From Iris pallida (Eukaryota > Streptophyta > Magnoliopsida > Asparagales > Iridaceae): a stretch of DNA of 64,000 nucleotides. The position numbers and the translations under genes were made by a program. Position 1 is the first letter of the stretch. Each line of letters opens with the position of its first letter. The DNA is taken from positions 39,495 to 103,494 of the forward strand of contig JANAVB010042297.1 of the NCBI GenBank assembly GCA_029216955.1, written 5' to 3'. Of the stretch, positions 41,188 through 57,289 are shown piece after piece. Under the pieces are notes generated by a model, which was given only the letters and a program-made list of their open reading frames with translations, did no database searches and was not told the origin of the DNA.

Positions 41188-41413
41188 CAGATAGAAAACA
41201 TATATATTGTCTTCCCTGATTCCTTCAAAGATAGTACTACCAGTTGAGATATCAACTATAGTACATTATCTTTGCCAAAGTTGATACCATAACCATGATC
41301 AGCTAGATGACTTATGCTGAGCAGATTATGTTTCAACTCGGTAACCAGACAGACATCTTTAATCACTGGATAGGGAGACTTACCAACATTACCGATACCA
41401 ATAATATATCCTT

Positions 41414-41818
41414 TCAATTATTACCAAAGGTAATATAACCTTCATTCTTCTTCTTCGACAGTGTTACAAATAGGGTAGCATCACCGGTCATATGCCGTGA
41501 GCAACCGTTGTCGAGGATCCATTTGCTTCTAGCATGTGAAGGGTGTTCCACCTGATCGATTGCCATGAAGCAGATGTTTGCAGCGTCCTCTAAATGTTTA
41601 TCTTCTGAGTCGCTAGCTTCACTCTCATGCCATATGCTGGTGTTGGAATATTTCCGAGACGTTGGTCTTTTCAGGTTACCTTTTTCATACCTGTTCTTCT
41701 TGCTCGATGATGAGTTGATGGGACAGTCTTTCTTCATATGTCCCTTCTTCTTGCAGCCATAGCAGACAGCATCTTCTTGGTACCAGTTGTTGCTGTTGTT
41801 CTCTTTGACTCTTCTCAT
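41414..41818 (-). pseudogene. Copia zinc knuckle and protease start
   Basis: 134 codons: CYGCKKKGHMKKDC is a perfect CX2CX4HX4C nucleocapsid knuckle, followed by an acidic spacer and the protease start KWILDNGCSRHMTGD. The usual active site is D-S-G; here it is D-N-G, which a single G to A transition explains. Protease coding continues with shifts to 41187. Confidence 0.82.
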
Positions 41819-42614
41819 GTCTCATGAATCTTTTGAACTTCCTTGCTAGGAGAGCTTGATCTTCAGCGTCAGATCCACTGCTGTCTGAGTCATCTTTAGC
41901 AGCTTTTCTGTGCTGAGCCTTGAGGGCGATAGTCTTCTCCTTTGGTGCAGGTTCTTCAAAATCTTGTAGCTCCAGTTCATGAGTGAGTAGTTTACCCATG
42001 AGTACTTCAAGTGATATTGTAGTGAGGTCGTTTCCTTCAATGATAGCTGTAGCCTTCGGAATCCAGTTCTTGGTGAGAGCTCGCAGGAGTTTGCGAATCT
42101 TTTCGTGGTTACTGTAATCTTTGCCTAAGGAGGACAAAGGGTTTACAATATCCAAGAACCTCTCGAACATTTGTGTGACTGTTTCATTTGGCTTCATTTT
42201 GAACGCCTCGTACTCTTGAGTAAGTCTGCTGACTTTTGACTCCTTGACTTGAGTCGTGCCTTCATGTGTAACTTCGAGAAGCTTCCACACACCATTTGCC
42301 ATTGTGCATGTAGATACCCTGTTAAATTCTGTTCTGTCCAAGGCACAAAAAAGAGCATTAATGGCACGTGCGTCAAGACTGGCCTTTTTCTTTTTTTCCT
42401 CCGTATAACTGCTTTGGGGTTTTTCAACCAAAACTCCCTCGACATTTATACGAGGTGGCTTCTGATAGCCATCAAGAACAATAGCCCATAAGTCAAAATC
42501 AAGAGATTTCAAGAAGAAACTCATCCGTATTTTCCAATAAGTGTAGTTAGTACCATCAAACAGAGGGGGTCTGTTTGTGGCCTGACCTTCACTTGTGAAT
42601 TTCATAGTAGCCAT
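41819..42614 (-). CDS. Copia gag
   Basis: Starts at 42614 (MATMKFTSEGQ) and stays open to 41685, running out of frame into the knuckle ORF near 41800. RPPLFDGTNYTYWKIRMSFF and DFDLWAIVLDGY are the N-terminal signature of SIRE/Tork-type gag. A UBN2-like capsid domain follows: ALDRTEFNRVSTC, KESKVSRLTQEYEAFKM, VTQMFERFLDIVNPL and LLRALTKNW. An acidic run DDSDSSGSDAED precedes the knuckle. It forms the particle and binds RNA. Confidence 0.85.
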
Positions 42615-42680
42615 GTGATGTGCTATGATCTAATAAATAATGAATAAATAATAGCACTGTTACCTCGCTTTACCTATAAT

Positions 42681-42698
42681 ACCAGCTCTGATACCAAT
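42681..42698 (-). promoter_or_regulatory. Primer-binding site of SIRE-like copia (initiator-Met tRNA)
   Basis: On the minus strand ATTGGTATCAGAGCTGGT directly follows the 5' LTR, a classical plant copia site. Confidence 0.93.
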
Positions 42699-43758
42699 TG
42701 TAGGAACGATATAGTAAAGCGTAATACTCTAGAGGGAGGTGAATAGAGTTGCAGCGGAATAATGCTAAAGAAAATGTTAGCAACACAATCACAGTATATA
42801 ATCACAGTTGAAATAATGTAAAGGCAGAGTTCAGAAAGCAAACGCAAAGACAGCGATGTATACTGGTATCCCTCTGTTGAGGACTAATCCAGTCGGTAGA
42901 ACTCTTGCTACCAGTTGAATCCACTATAGGAAAAACCGCAAGTTCTCTTACGAAGTCCTTGCAACTTCTACAACGCGAGCTTTGATACGAAGAACTCGTC
43001 CAACTTCAAATGTGAAGAGGTATTCTTCAATCAAGCCTTCTGATTACAATCTCTCAGAAACTTCTAGACCGTACCGCACTGGCAAATCGACTAGAGGATT
43101 GAACTGGCTTGGGATCTGAAAATGAAAGCTCTAGAAAACTCTTTGGAAGGCAGAAAGCTTTTTAGATAGAGAAAAGATTGAAAGTGAATGAGTGAATTGA
43201 AATGATCGAAATCCATCTCTATTTATAGGAATTCTAAAGGGAGAACTCTGTCAGAATTCTGGCAGAATTCGGGCAGAACTCGATGAGCAAATCTCGGTCA
43301 AATCCGCAACTGCAGGAGGACCAAGTTCAAGAGAATTCAAAAATCAAACGGCCACCAACCGAACTCTGGCCGAACTCTGGCCGAACTCTGGCCGAGTTCT
43401 GTCAGGGTTAGGTTAGGGTTTTTAAAACAGATTTTTGGTGATTTTTGAAAACCTTTTTGAAAACCTTTTTGTAAACATTTTGATAGGTCATTTTAAAAAC
43501 ATTTTGAACTATTTGGGAGTAGCCTATTTGCCAGTACGACTCGGTGTACAATGTATTCCTAGACTCAAATAAAGTAAAAAATTACATTGCATAGGAAGTA
43601 CAGACTCAAGTAGGCAAACAGATCTTCAGTCTTGAACGGAGTAAATATCCAATCTTGCTTATGTCCAAGAAGCTGAGATGTCCCAACAAGCTTCGTATAT
43701 CTAGACAGAGTTTTGATCAATTATTAAAATCAGGTTGACTATGACCAATGGGCCAACA
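42699..43758 (-). repeat. 5' LTR of SIRE-like copia
   Basis: Nearly identical to 34929-35982. Three CCGAACTCTGGC units lie at about 43358-43396 against two in the other LTR. Minus-strand TATA at 43219-43229. Confidence 0.92.
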
Positions 43759-43763
43759 CGATC

Positions 43764-44177
43764 GACACAACCCATTCTCGTGATCGATCAAGATTGGGGA
43801 TAATAAGAAGACGTTTCTCGTACTACGTTGGGTTGTTCCAGTGTCGGATAATTACACTTCTAGTCCAGTCTCGATTTTGAAGTACTTAGAAGTAATTGAA
43901 CGAACACCTGGAGATCGAGCAAAATAAGAAGGATTCTAAGTTTAATTGATTAATCAAATGATTGGAAATACGAATCTAAGATAAAGAATTTAAGAAAACA
44001 CTTATGGATTGAGATTTGAAACCAATTGACTGCTCGAATTCAAAAGATCAATCCGATTGACCAAACTCAATTTTGTGGAGCTTTAACAGATCCAATTGAT
44101 TGGGATCAATCAGATCTAAACCAAAATGAGAAAATAACTCTGATAGATTCACTCACCTCGATTTATAGAATGGATCA
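43764..44177 (-). repeat. LTR of element 5, fragment b
   Basis: Non-coding sequence between the copia duplication (43759-43763) and the element 3 insertion. It ends with the GATCA duplication (44173-44177). It joins 34928 on the left and 53558 on the right once insertions are removed. Confidence 0.6.
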
Positions 44178-47890
<3,713 letters not shown>

Positions 47891-48209
47891 TCCTACCCAA
47901 CTTATAAGAATTTCATCCTCGAAATAAAAATAGCGTACGATATGTGGAAACGAAGTGCAGACGGAGGAAGAATAGAGCGCGAAAATTTTGTCACGATTTT
48001 CGTGCAAAAAGGTAAACGGTTGTGTATGTCGCCTTCGTGCCTCCGTATTTTGGCAGGATATTACGTTGACATACGATCCGAGGGAGTAGAACAAATCATG
48101 GTACTTACAAGGATCGCGGTGGTGGTTTCTAACTAGATAGGATACCCTCGTATTTCTATATCTAGCAAGGTTTATATCATAAAATTTCTAAGTCATTCTA
48201 TGATATTGG
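47891..48209 (-). other. Non-coding 3' internal region and purine tract of element 3
   Basis: The minus strand reads ATTTCGAGGATGAAATTC and then AAGTTGGGTAGGA directly before the LTR, the usual end of Tekay-type elements. No coding signal in the remainder. Confidence 0.65.
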
Positions 48210-49959
48210 TCATGCAATGGTAAATTTAACTAAGACGTCATACCTGTATTTATGGCTCCTTGGGTTGGTGGACCCGCGGTGATCATACTGAAGACTTGTC
48301 CCGAGTTCTGATTGCCCCTTGGATATCCAATAGCTGCTGGCGGGCGTGGTGCTCCTCCTCCTAGTGTTGGTAATGCTACTCCCTGCATGCTGTCGTCCAG
48401 AAGGACAATCTCGAGCTTGGTGTTGATTTGACCCGCAAGCCATACACAATCCCAACCTACGACGACAATCCCTCTAGAAATGCCCCTTCCTACCGCAATA
48501 ATAACATGTGGGTAATTTCTTCACTGGTTGTGGGGAAGCTCTAGTCTGCTGCTGCGTCACTGGATGTCGGGTGGGCCCTGCTGGTGTCGTCTTCGCTGAT
48601 GCAACGGTCGAAACAGATCGTCATTGCTGTGCCTTCTTATTTATGGCCTCTTGAGTCCTTGCTTCGGCCAATACTGCTGCCTGTGAGACTCGGGACTCGG
48701 AACTAGTGTATCGTTGAAGCTCTATGCTCAATCCTCTATGGAATCTCTTGGCCTTCTCTAACTCTGTCGAAACTAATCCGGGAGCAAAACGACTCAACCG
48801 ACTGAACTCGGCGTCGTATTCATCAACTGGCATGCTTTTTTGCTCTAGATGTAGGAACTGGTCATAAAGTACGTCCTTGGCAATGTCGGAGAAAAACTTC
48901 TTATTGAACAACTCTTTGAATTCCTCCTATGTCTGGTCAACTCCTAACCGTCTCTCCTCTGCAGCCCACCAATCATAAGCGTTTCCTTCCAACTGTAACT
49001 TTACGGCTGTCATCCATAGGTTTGCAGATAACTCTGAAGCCTTCAAGAGATTTTTCGTTTTAACCAGCCAATTAGTAATCCCGATGACGTCTTCAGTGCC
49101 TTTGAAGTGTGGAGGATTCATGTTGTGGAACCCTTCGATAGTACCCACGGAGGCTTGGGGTGTTCGGGTCAGTAATGTCTCCAAACTCCTCCAAATAGCC
49201 TCGCTCTGCTGCATCTGAGCCTGTACTAAGCTTTGCAGGATCTGATCTGTAGTAGTCCCACCAGTGGGGCACAAACTGTGGGACACCATGTGGCCCGTAC
49301 TGTGGTGGATATGAGGAATGTGGAAGGGGATACTTTGGTAGGTATGAGGGAAGATACTGAGGTGGATACTGTGGAGGATACTGGGGTGGATATGGTGGTG
49401 GATATTGTGGAGGCTGTTGGGGTGGATATGGATGGTGAGATTGTGGAGGCTGCTGGGGTAAAACTGTGGAGGCTGGTGTGGTGGATATGATGGTGGAGAT
49501 GTGGAGGGAGGGGGAGTGGATACGTGGAGGCTGGTGTGGTGGAGATGGTGGTGGGATGTGGAGGCTGGTGTGGGGATATGATGGGGATACTGTGGAGCGG
49601 TGGTGTGGCGGATATGATAGTGGATACTGTGGAGGCTGTGGGGTGGATACTGTGGAGGCTGGTGTGTGTGGTGGATATGATGGTGGATATGGAGGTAGAA
49701 TCTGTGGTAGAAACTGAGGTGGATAGGTTGGCGGGGAGTGGCTGGTACTCTCTTGAGATGCAGGGTTTTCGGGGCCTGTCTGTCCCACTTGGGGTGCCGG
49801 GGCTTGCTGCTGAGTAGTGGGTGGCGTCATCACAGGCTATAGTCCGGATGGTGCTGGAGTGGTAGGGGACATGGGTGGCTGACCTACTGGTCCTTCTTGA
49901 GCAGTGGTGTTCCCATCAGTAATGGCGAGAGGAGTAGAGTGACCACTACGAAGATTCAT
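48210..49959 (-). pseudogene. Gag of element 3 with proline-rich repeats and tandem zinc knuckles
   Basis: The start MNLRSGHSTPLAITDG at 49959 fits chromovirus gag. A TAG at codon 41 (49839-49837) interrupts it; the frame continues to 49093. Residues about 55-190 are PPQYPP/YPPSYPP-type repeats encoded by a GT-rich minisatellite. The capsid part continues in the 49289-48927 frame (PPHFKGTEDVIGITNWLVKT, NAYDWWAAE) and 48911-48621 (FKELFNKKFFSDIAKD, LEQKSMPVDEYDAEFSRLSR). A first knuckle CYYCGRKGHF-stop-RDC (about 48500-48455) has a TAG in it. The second, CMACGSNQHQARDC, is at about 48445-48405. Confidence 0.8.
49300..49720 (-). repeat. GT-rich minisatellite encoding proline-rich gag region
   Basis: Degenerate units such as GGATACTGTGGAGGCTGGTG of 12-30 bp on the plus strand. 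They translate on the minus strand to P, Y, Q and S-rich repeats. Confidence 0.75.
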
Positions 49960-50148
49960 CCTATTGGCACGAAAATAGATATTACGTTAGGAAAAGATCA
50001 AGCTAGATGTAAGACAAGCAGTCAAACGAGAATCCAAAATTTGAAATCAAGGAAGATGATTAAGCATGTGGATGAGATTCCTAAACTCTATTCCTATATG
50101 CAGGCTTGCATGGTACGGTAAAGTAACCAAACAATTTATCTTGACCTG

Positions 50149-50168
50149 CATGGGCCACCACAAAAACA
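50149..50168 (-). promoter_or_regulatory. Possible primer-binding site beside element 3 5' LTR
   Basis: On the minus strand, after the LTR: TGTTTTTGTGGTGGCCCAT. The TGGTGGCCCAT box recurs at the same place in element 5 (33500-33517). A tRNA ending in ...GGGCCACCA would pair; I cannot name it. Confidence 0.35.
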
Positions 50169-52966
50169 TGTAACGCCCAGTCCCAATATACGTAGGACTA
50201 GGAAATACGTACATTCCAGCTGTATGCATACGCAGACTACTCCAATATATGGAATCTACGTGTACACACTAAGCTGTAATAAAAGAGCTCCAGCTCATAA
50301 CAATAACATGGTCACAGACAGTATCTATATCTCATCCACAGTGATAAATAAGAGAAATAACAAACCAAATATCTCAACTCAAAATAAAAAGAAATATATG
50401 TCGGGCGGAAACAAATCCACTACCGAGCTACTGAAAAGAAATCAACTGAAATGAATATAAAAAGAGTATCAACTACATAAGTCCATCAACTAAGAATAGA
50501 ATCAAATAGGCTCCGAAGGCGAGACCTCCTCAGCTGCAAATGGAGACTCTAGTCCAGAACCATACTCGTCAGGATACTGCTCGTCGTCTATACCTGGAGA
50601 GATCACCAGGTCCTCAGAGGGACGTAACAAGATACAGTAAGAACATGCTAATATGAACTGTCAGAATAATAATAATAATATGCAAGACTCTCCTAGACAC
50701 CAATATGCCAAGGGAATTCTAACCATCTATTGTGCAATTTAAAGGACAACTTTCATGCACATGGGTGGGATTTAGGCTATGTGTACGTAACTGGCATCCA
50801 ATCATCTGTATCCGTCTGTAACGTCCAAGATGTCAGAGGGCATCTGCAAATATAATTGCCACAGTTCCATCCGGAGACTGTGGTTTACCTGTTTGGATTC
50901 CCGTACGCACTAGCGACTGTCCTCCCCCAATGTTCCCTACTGTCCAAGTCATGCCCATGGCTCGTCCAGTTTTGTAACTGCTTGAGTCTCTAAAACCCTA
51001 GTCATAGCAGTTACGATCATCTATCCGTCACACGACTTCTTACATAAAGATGGCCAGTCAATATGCAAGCCGTGCCCTAGAAACATGTCTCAAAACCGTG
51101 TAGGGTAGGTGTCATGGCCAACGGAGATATAAGAATATCCCAAAATAGAAGGGTAGTCCACTATAACTAAGTCGACATACAACAAATAAAAATAAAACAA
51201 AGAAACGACTGATAAAGTCGCTTGCACCCAAGTGTGGCTTGGACGCACAGTTTATAAAATATGAAACAAAGTAAATAAATGCTGAAAATAAATAATATGA
51301 CAGTAAATATAGCAAGGTATACTTGCCTGGTGATTGGAAGGTGTTTTGACGACGTCCAGTAGATGAAATCGGCAAGTGAGAATAAGCTACAAGAGTGGAA
51401 CCTCCGCAAACGTTCTCGGACGCTGAAACAAATATCAAAAACATTCTCGGTGAAGAAGATATACCTAGGAAACGCCTGTCCAAAAGTCTAATTCTGGAAT
51501 AGGGGCAAAATCGTAATTTTGGGTCAAAACGATGTCCGTCATTGGACCCACTTTGCACTGAAACGTGTGCCAGAACCTACAGTCCCTAAAGTCATCAAAC
51601 TACATGTCTACGGATTTATTTTGACGAGTTGAACCCAACGGTATGTCCAATTTTGGATTCCGATGAGCTGTGCAAAAATCGCCCGAGGATCGGGTCGCGG
51701 GCCCGCCAATTTTGGCGTTCCGATCAACTTTCTCAGAATCGGACCAAACTTGGCATGCAGGACCAGAAAAATATTTCTAGTCCAATGGCACAAGTTTCGT
51801 TGCGGTTTGACGAGTGTGCACAAAGTAATTGAGAAATTTGGAAAATGGCCAATACGGCGTTCTTCGACGGATACGGGTCAAATTCGTCGTGCACACGCGA
51901 CCAATTCGAATTCCGTCAAAGCCCACACGTCCGCGAAGTCGTTTTGCACCTTTTGATGCTTATGGTTCGTGACCACGTCGCCCGGATTGGTGGGACGCAC
52001 GTCGTATCGGGCAGTTTTATTAAAATTTTAGTTTTCGAAAACGGGTTTTTCTAGGATTTGGAAATCAAATATCTTTCCATATATTAGATGAAAAATAAAT
52101 CTACAAGAAGGATCTTCATCTCCTATATGTTTTCTAAAGGTTTGTTCAAAAAGTTTTGAAAACATCTTACACGGTTGGTCAGAATACGACTTCCAACATA
52201 GGTGATTGGGCTGTTTCACTGTTCTTAGTTTGAACAGTTTTCTCAGGTTTTTTGCATCGATTTGTAGGATCGATGGATCGACTAACCCCAGAACTAGTAG
52301 TGGGGACTTCGAGAGGGTTATGAAGGCTCTAATCAGGAATTCTTAGATCGTAATTTCATTAAGCGAGGAAGGAGAAAGATAGAAGGAAAGTCGAGTACCT
52401 GATGCGCTGTAAAACAGAGGAGCTTCTCTGTTCCAGTGGTTCCCCGGCGATCACCGACGACGAGAGGCGGCTGAGGATGACTCGAGGGGGTGCGCAGGTA
52501 TCTCAGGACTCAACTGGGGTCGGGAGTTCGGTTTTGCGAGAGGTTCCCTCGTAGTATTTTCCAAGACCCGAAGAAATTTCCCGATTTATGTACACCGATC
52601 CTCCCCGTTGGTTTATGCAAGAATTTAATTTCGATTTGGAGAGGAATTTGATCTGATCGGAGGAGAATAGGATAGGAATTCAATAGGATTTGAATTTGGA
52701 AGATTTGATTTAGGATTTGATTGGGATTTAAAATCCGAAAGTTTAAAAAAAAACTACTAAACTGTAGCACCTAGGGGGCGCGGGCTCGGCTTTGGGAGAT
52801 AATGAACAGTGCCGCAGGCACTGTTCACACGTTTGTTTGATTTTTTTTTCTTTTACTTTAAAGCAAAGGCTGGCCTAAAGGTGCTGTGCCTTAAGGAGCT
52901 ATGGTCGGTCCTTGGGCCGACCACCACTGCTCCCTTTTTTTCATTATATATATATATATTTTTTTT

Positions 52967-53016
<50 letters not shown>

Positions 53017-53552
53017 TATATATATATATATAAACTAATAAAAGCCCAAAGTAGCTTATAATATGTCAAAAATATTTTTTTAAATATATAAAAATATCTA
53101 CATTTACTAACTATATTTGATATATGCTTATATATGCACATATATACATATCTAAAATATGAGTCAGCATATAAAAATTATTCCTTTTAAATATTAATAC
53201 ACTTCTATATTAATATTAATCATAATCATTCTAGTATAAAATATTAAAAAAATTTAAAAAAAATTATATTATATACCAAGAAAAAATTTATTTATTATAT
53301 AGAAATATTCTTTATATTTAATCAATAAAAAATTTTGACAAATAATCTCTAACCCTCATAATATATACATAAATGAATATCTCACAAATATTTGTAGAAT
53401 AGAAATTTTCATGTAAGAATCTATCATTAATATTATTAAAAAGAAATAAAATCAATAAACAAATAAATTTACATTTCATAAAAGATATATAGTAAAATTC
53501 AATTTAAGCCAAAATAATAATAAAAAAATTTCACAAAATTTGGGGTTTTACA
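50169..53552 (-). repeat. 5' LTR of element 3
   Basis: Plus-strand ends TGTAACGCCCAGTCCC ... TTTGGGGTTTTACA, 3,384 bp. Collinear with the left LTR, with scattered substitutions and the short AT tract. Confidence 0.9.
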
Positions 53553-53557
53553 GATCA

Positions 53558-53613
53558 ACAGTCGACGCTCGTCGTCATCGTCGTCGTATTTGTCACCACC
53601 ATCGGAAAGTTGC
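53558..53613 (-). repeat. LTR of element 5, fragment c
   Basis: 56 bp between the GATCA and GTTGC duplications, including a CGTCGTCATCGTCGTCG run. Confidence 0.55.
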
Positions 53614-54983
53614 TGGAATAACGTGTAGGCAACTCTAGAGGGGGAGTGAATAGAATTTGTGTCGATAATCACCAAATAAAAAATTAACTCTATATCACCT
53701 CCACAAAACAACCATCAAGATAGTAAGTAAATCAGAGAGAAATACGAAAGTAAATAAAGATCAGAAGAGCATACGCAAACACAGCGATATAACCTGGTTT
53801 CCCTCGTGGAGGACTAGTCCAGGCCTGAGAACTCTAGCACAGGATAGAAATCCACTATTTATGAAATAGCATACAACCACGTGCCTTTACTCAGAAGAGC
53901 ATGCCAACTTCTTACAGATTCGTAGGTAGCGAACTTAGAATTGTCCAAGTGACTTTTTTTCACTCTTGCACACAACTACTAGCTGATATCGCATTGAGCA
54001 CCTTGGGCTAAGGAGAGTTGTGGCTTACGAGATATGGAAGAATGAGGCTTGGAGTAGTAGAGCTTAGAAAGCTTGAATATTTGAAGGTGGGAGATGATTT
54101 AAAATGAGAGAATTCAAGCTCTATTTATACTACTCTGGGGAGGTAGAGTTCGGCCCGAATTCTGTCCCAAGAATTCAAATATTTGACCGTTGGAAACTAG
54201 CAATGAGCATACCCTAAAAATTAGCTCCTAGAATTTAGGGGACAGAGTTCGGCCCAAACTCTATATTGGGGCAGAATTTGGCCCGAACTCTGCCTCCTAG
54301 GTAGCAGAATGACCTTTGGGCATTGTTCGGCTTAGTTCAGGAATTGGTCTATTTGTATGGTAGAGCTTGGAGAGATATGTCTAGGGGTTGAGATGACACA
54401 GTGCGACTCAACGTACACATTCTCTTAGACTCAATAAATTGAAGATTACAGACTTGCAACAAATAGAAAACCAGGAGCCCTTTGATGACGCCTTTCTTCT
54501 GATATTTGAGCAGACCTGAAGACGTCTTTTTCCTTGATAGCAGTCCAAAGATAAGCAGATCTGGAAATTTGAATACCTTTTGGGGGCTTCGCCCCCAAAA
54601 CCCCGATGGGGGGCGCTGTCCCCTCAACCCCGGTCCGCTGACCGGGCAGTACAACCCCCGATGCGAGGCCCCGGATAGGTCACTAGGCAGTTCAGAAAAA
54701 TCTTTTTGTATGACGTCGTCTTTGGTCCATCATTGATTCTTTATTGCCGATGTCCTGGTTTGATCATGTTTGATCATGCTTACTGCATGTCTACAAATAC
54801 ATGTTAGGCGAGCAAAATATATTGTAGTACGATACAAGCATGGCAATATGATATAGGACAATTAGGACAATGCTAAGTTTAAGTAGCAACATGATAGTGA
54901 GTATATGAATATTAGTAACATCATTATCTTAAACTTAACTGATTAGCCATATTCAAAAACACGATGTAATCATTGGGCTAACA
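53614..54983 (-). mobile_element. Solo LTR of a SIRE-like copia
   Basis: 1,370 bp, TG...CA, with exact GTTGC duplications at 53609-53613 and 54984-54988 and no internal sequence. On the minus strand it begins TGTTAGCCCAATGATTACA, like the LTRs at 1389 and 8075, shares their GC-rich block (54580-54670), and ends with a CTCTAGAG-containing terminus as in all copia LTRs here. Upstream of its TATA (54121-54130, minus) it has GAGTTCGGCCCGAA motifs (54137-54300) like the LTRs of the 34929-43758 element. It arose by LTR-LTR recombination. Confidence 0.88.
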
Positions 54984-54988
54984 GTTGC

Positions 54989-55923
54989 CACTGCACCATC
55001 GTATCGTCCGAAACTCGTCGCGGAGGATGAAAGAAGATCGCTTGAGAGAAAACATTGTCGCTTACCACTGTTTGTCGATTCATTATGCTGCTTCATCATG
55101 GATCCACTAGGAAGAAGACGTCAGATTGTCGTCATCAGGGCTACAGAGTTTGTCAACTAAGCTTGGAGAAGAATAATAAAAGGAGAAGTAATGAGTTGAC
55201 AAAATTAATGAACTCACCAAGTCGATCCATCGGTCCATCGAGATTAACTCGCCGACGAAAGAGATGCAGTAGTGATCGATTGCATGCCGCCACCGAGCTT
55301 CTACTAAGGAGAGCTATGCCGCTGCCATAGCTGGAACTTGAGAATTAGGGTTAGGGTTTGAGAATAGTTGGTATGGAGAAGAAGAAGAAGAAGAAGAAGA
55401 ATGGAGACATGAGAATTAGCCAGGGCTTCGCCGTGATTGATGGACTAAAGAAATAAGCAGGGGGTCGATGCTCTTAAATAGGCAGGGGAGTAATAGTTTG
55501 TTTACAAAACTAACATCCTATTTACAGAAACAATTCAGTTTATTACAAAACCCTCCAAAACTGCTAACTAATTCCTTCTTTGATTAGGGAGAGTGGTTAG
55601 GAGTTAGTTAGGTTGCTAGGGAGTTTATTAGAGTTAGTTACAAGTTAGTTACAAATTAGTTAGGTAGTTAGGAACAAGGTAGGGGTTTGTTAGGAAGTTG
55701 TTAAGATTAGTTAGTTAGTTATAACTAACTTGATAATTAGTCACATGGCTAAATTTATTAATCCTCATGTCTAATTAATCATCTATGAACTCCCCACTCT
55801 TGCCATACCATGTTTATTTATAAAAGTACCACTCCTTCTAACCATGACTACAGAAAAATAATTAATAATAAATTAAAATATGTAAAAGAAGGAATTTATT
55901 AAAATTTAAAAAGGGGAGTTACA
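54989..55923 (-). repeat. LTR of element 5, fragment d (5' end)
   Basis: The right end read on the minus strand is TGTAACTCCCC, typical of Tekay-type LTRs. A minus-strand TATA-like CTATTTAAGAG lies at 55471-55483, followed by a (GAA)n leader (55378-55402). GTTAGTTA-rich repeats fill 55560-55745. No host gene. ACTAG (55924-55928) may be its right target duplication. Confidence 0.65.
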
Positions 55924-55979
55924 ACTAGCAGTTGTTGGAGTAGCACGACCACCTGCACTAGGAGAATTTCAGAGGGACC

Positions 55980-56430
55980 ACTAGTTGTACCATAGAGAGC
56001 GTAATTTCGGCATGCTCGACAACAGCCTAGAGCACCAGCACCTAGTCGGACCTTTGCCATGACCGTCGAGGAGGCGGAGGGTAGCCGGAGAGGTCATTTC
56101 AGGTACCATACTTTTAGCCTCTTGACTAACTATAGCTTTATTTGACACCAGATCCACACACTCCTTCATAGCAGCTAGATTTGTAGCTACCCATAGAGTC
56201 ACCACCGTACCCCTTTCGAAGAATATAAAATTCTTACGGAAGGAGGTATAGTTTTTGTGAGTGATACATGTAGATCTTGTTATGTAATAGTGTATGGGAG
56301 AGAGATGTGAGCACGATTTCTAGTCTTTACTATGCGAGACTATGATGTTGTACTTGGCATGGATTGGTTGAGCCAATACCATGCCATACTAGATTTTTAT
56401 CGGGGTTCTGTGATTTTTAGACCCCTAGGT
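55980..56430 (+). pseudogene. Chromovirus gag tail and protease (element 4)
   Basis: APSRTFAMTVEEAE (56030-56080) is the end of gag. Protease: after a TGA, IALFDTRSTHSFIAARFVA (about 56133-56190), where the usual FDSGATHSFI active site reads D-T-R, so Gly is lost. Further on, DVVLGMDWLSQYHAILDF (56344-56397) is the second conserved block. The reading has a stop near 56308. Confidence 0.8.
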
Positions 56431-57068
56431 CATACAGAGTTTGAATTTCTTCGAGGGGCTATAAAGCAGGATACCCATCCCACTCTAAAGGCCCACATAG
56501 CAGAGGAGAAGCCCGCACTACCGTATGTTATATTAGAATTTGAAGATGTGTTCCCAGAAGAGCTTCCCGGATTGCCACCTGACAGGAAGATTGAATTCAT
56601 AATAAATTTGGCTCCATGCAGAGCCAATTTCTTCTTATGTGTACCGCTAGGCACCGAAAGAAGTACAAGAGTTGAAGGCCCAAATAGATGAATTATTGGA
56701 TAAGGGCTTATTCGATCTAGTGCTTCTCCATGGGAGCACCCATCTTATTTGTGCCAAAGAAGGACGGGTCTGTGCGCTTGTACATCGACTATAGAAAATT
56801 TAACGAGGTGACAATTAAGAGTAAATATCCATTACCGTGTATCGATGACCTGTTCAATCAACTTAGTGGTGCACGAGTGTTTTCCAAGATCGACCTCAGG
56901 TCTGGATACCGTCATATCAAGGTACAGAAGGAAGACATTCAGAAGACTGCTTTTTGGACGAGGTATGAGCACTGTGAATTTTTGGTGATCCCGTTTGGTT
57001 TAACCAACATGCCAGCAGTTCATAAATTTGATGAATAAGGTGTTCTACCAATATCTAAACAAATTTGG
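56431..57068 (+). pseudogene. Chromovirus RT N-terminal half (element 4)
   Basis: VFPEELPGLPPDRKIEF (about 56550-56600), a frameshift near 56640, then ELLDKGL and [52 protein letters not shown] (56895-56935) and [13 protein letters not shown]. The polymerase Asp in the IDLRSGY block is present. The gene is cut at 57068 by the CACTA element, a few codons before the catalytic IDD box. Confidence 0.82.
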
Positions 57069-57289
57069 CACTACAAGAAAAAGACCCTGTTATAACATTT
57101 GAAAAGAGTTTATTACAACGGTTCGTTTATAAGCGTTACAAAATTTCTGCAACATCACATAATATGACAGTTCTGAAGAGTTTTTGGCCTATTATAACAA
57201 TTTATATCATGAAGCGTTATATTATTCACACATATATAATGCTATTACACGCAAACGTTATAAAAAGTGGTAAAAAAATTAGAGCGCCC

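Larger units (their letters stand above)
34929..43758 (-). mobile_element. SIRE-like Ty1/copia retrotransposon with extra 3' gene
   Basis: 8,830 bp, minus strand, flanked by CAATC (34924-34928) and CGATC (43759-43763), a duplication with one mismatch. LTRs of 1,054 and 1,060 bp, a perfect initiator-Met primer site, then gag, zinc knuckle, protease, integrase, RT, RNase H (copia order), an additional ORF and a purine tract. A copia element with an extra ORF after pol and GGGGGAGCC/AAAGGGGGAA tracts before the 3' LTR fits the SIRE/Maximus lineage. Several frameshifts make this copy inactive. Confidence 0.9.

Noticed and set aside
54989..55440. Possible host gene leader (minus strand, MAAA-like start)
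   Set aside because: Lies between the TATA-like box and fragment borders of the element 5 LTR, so it fits R/U5 leader DNA.
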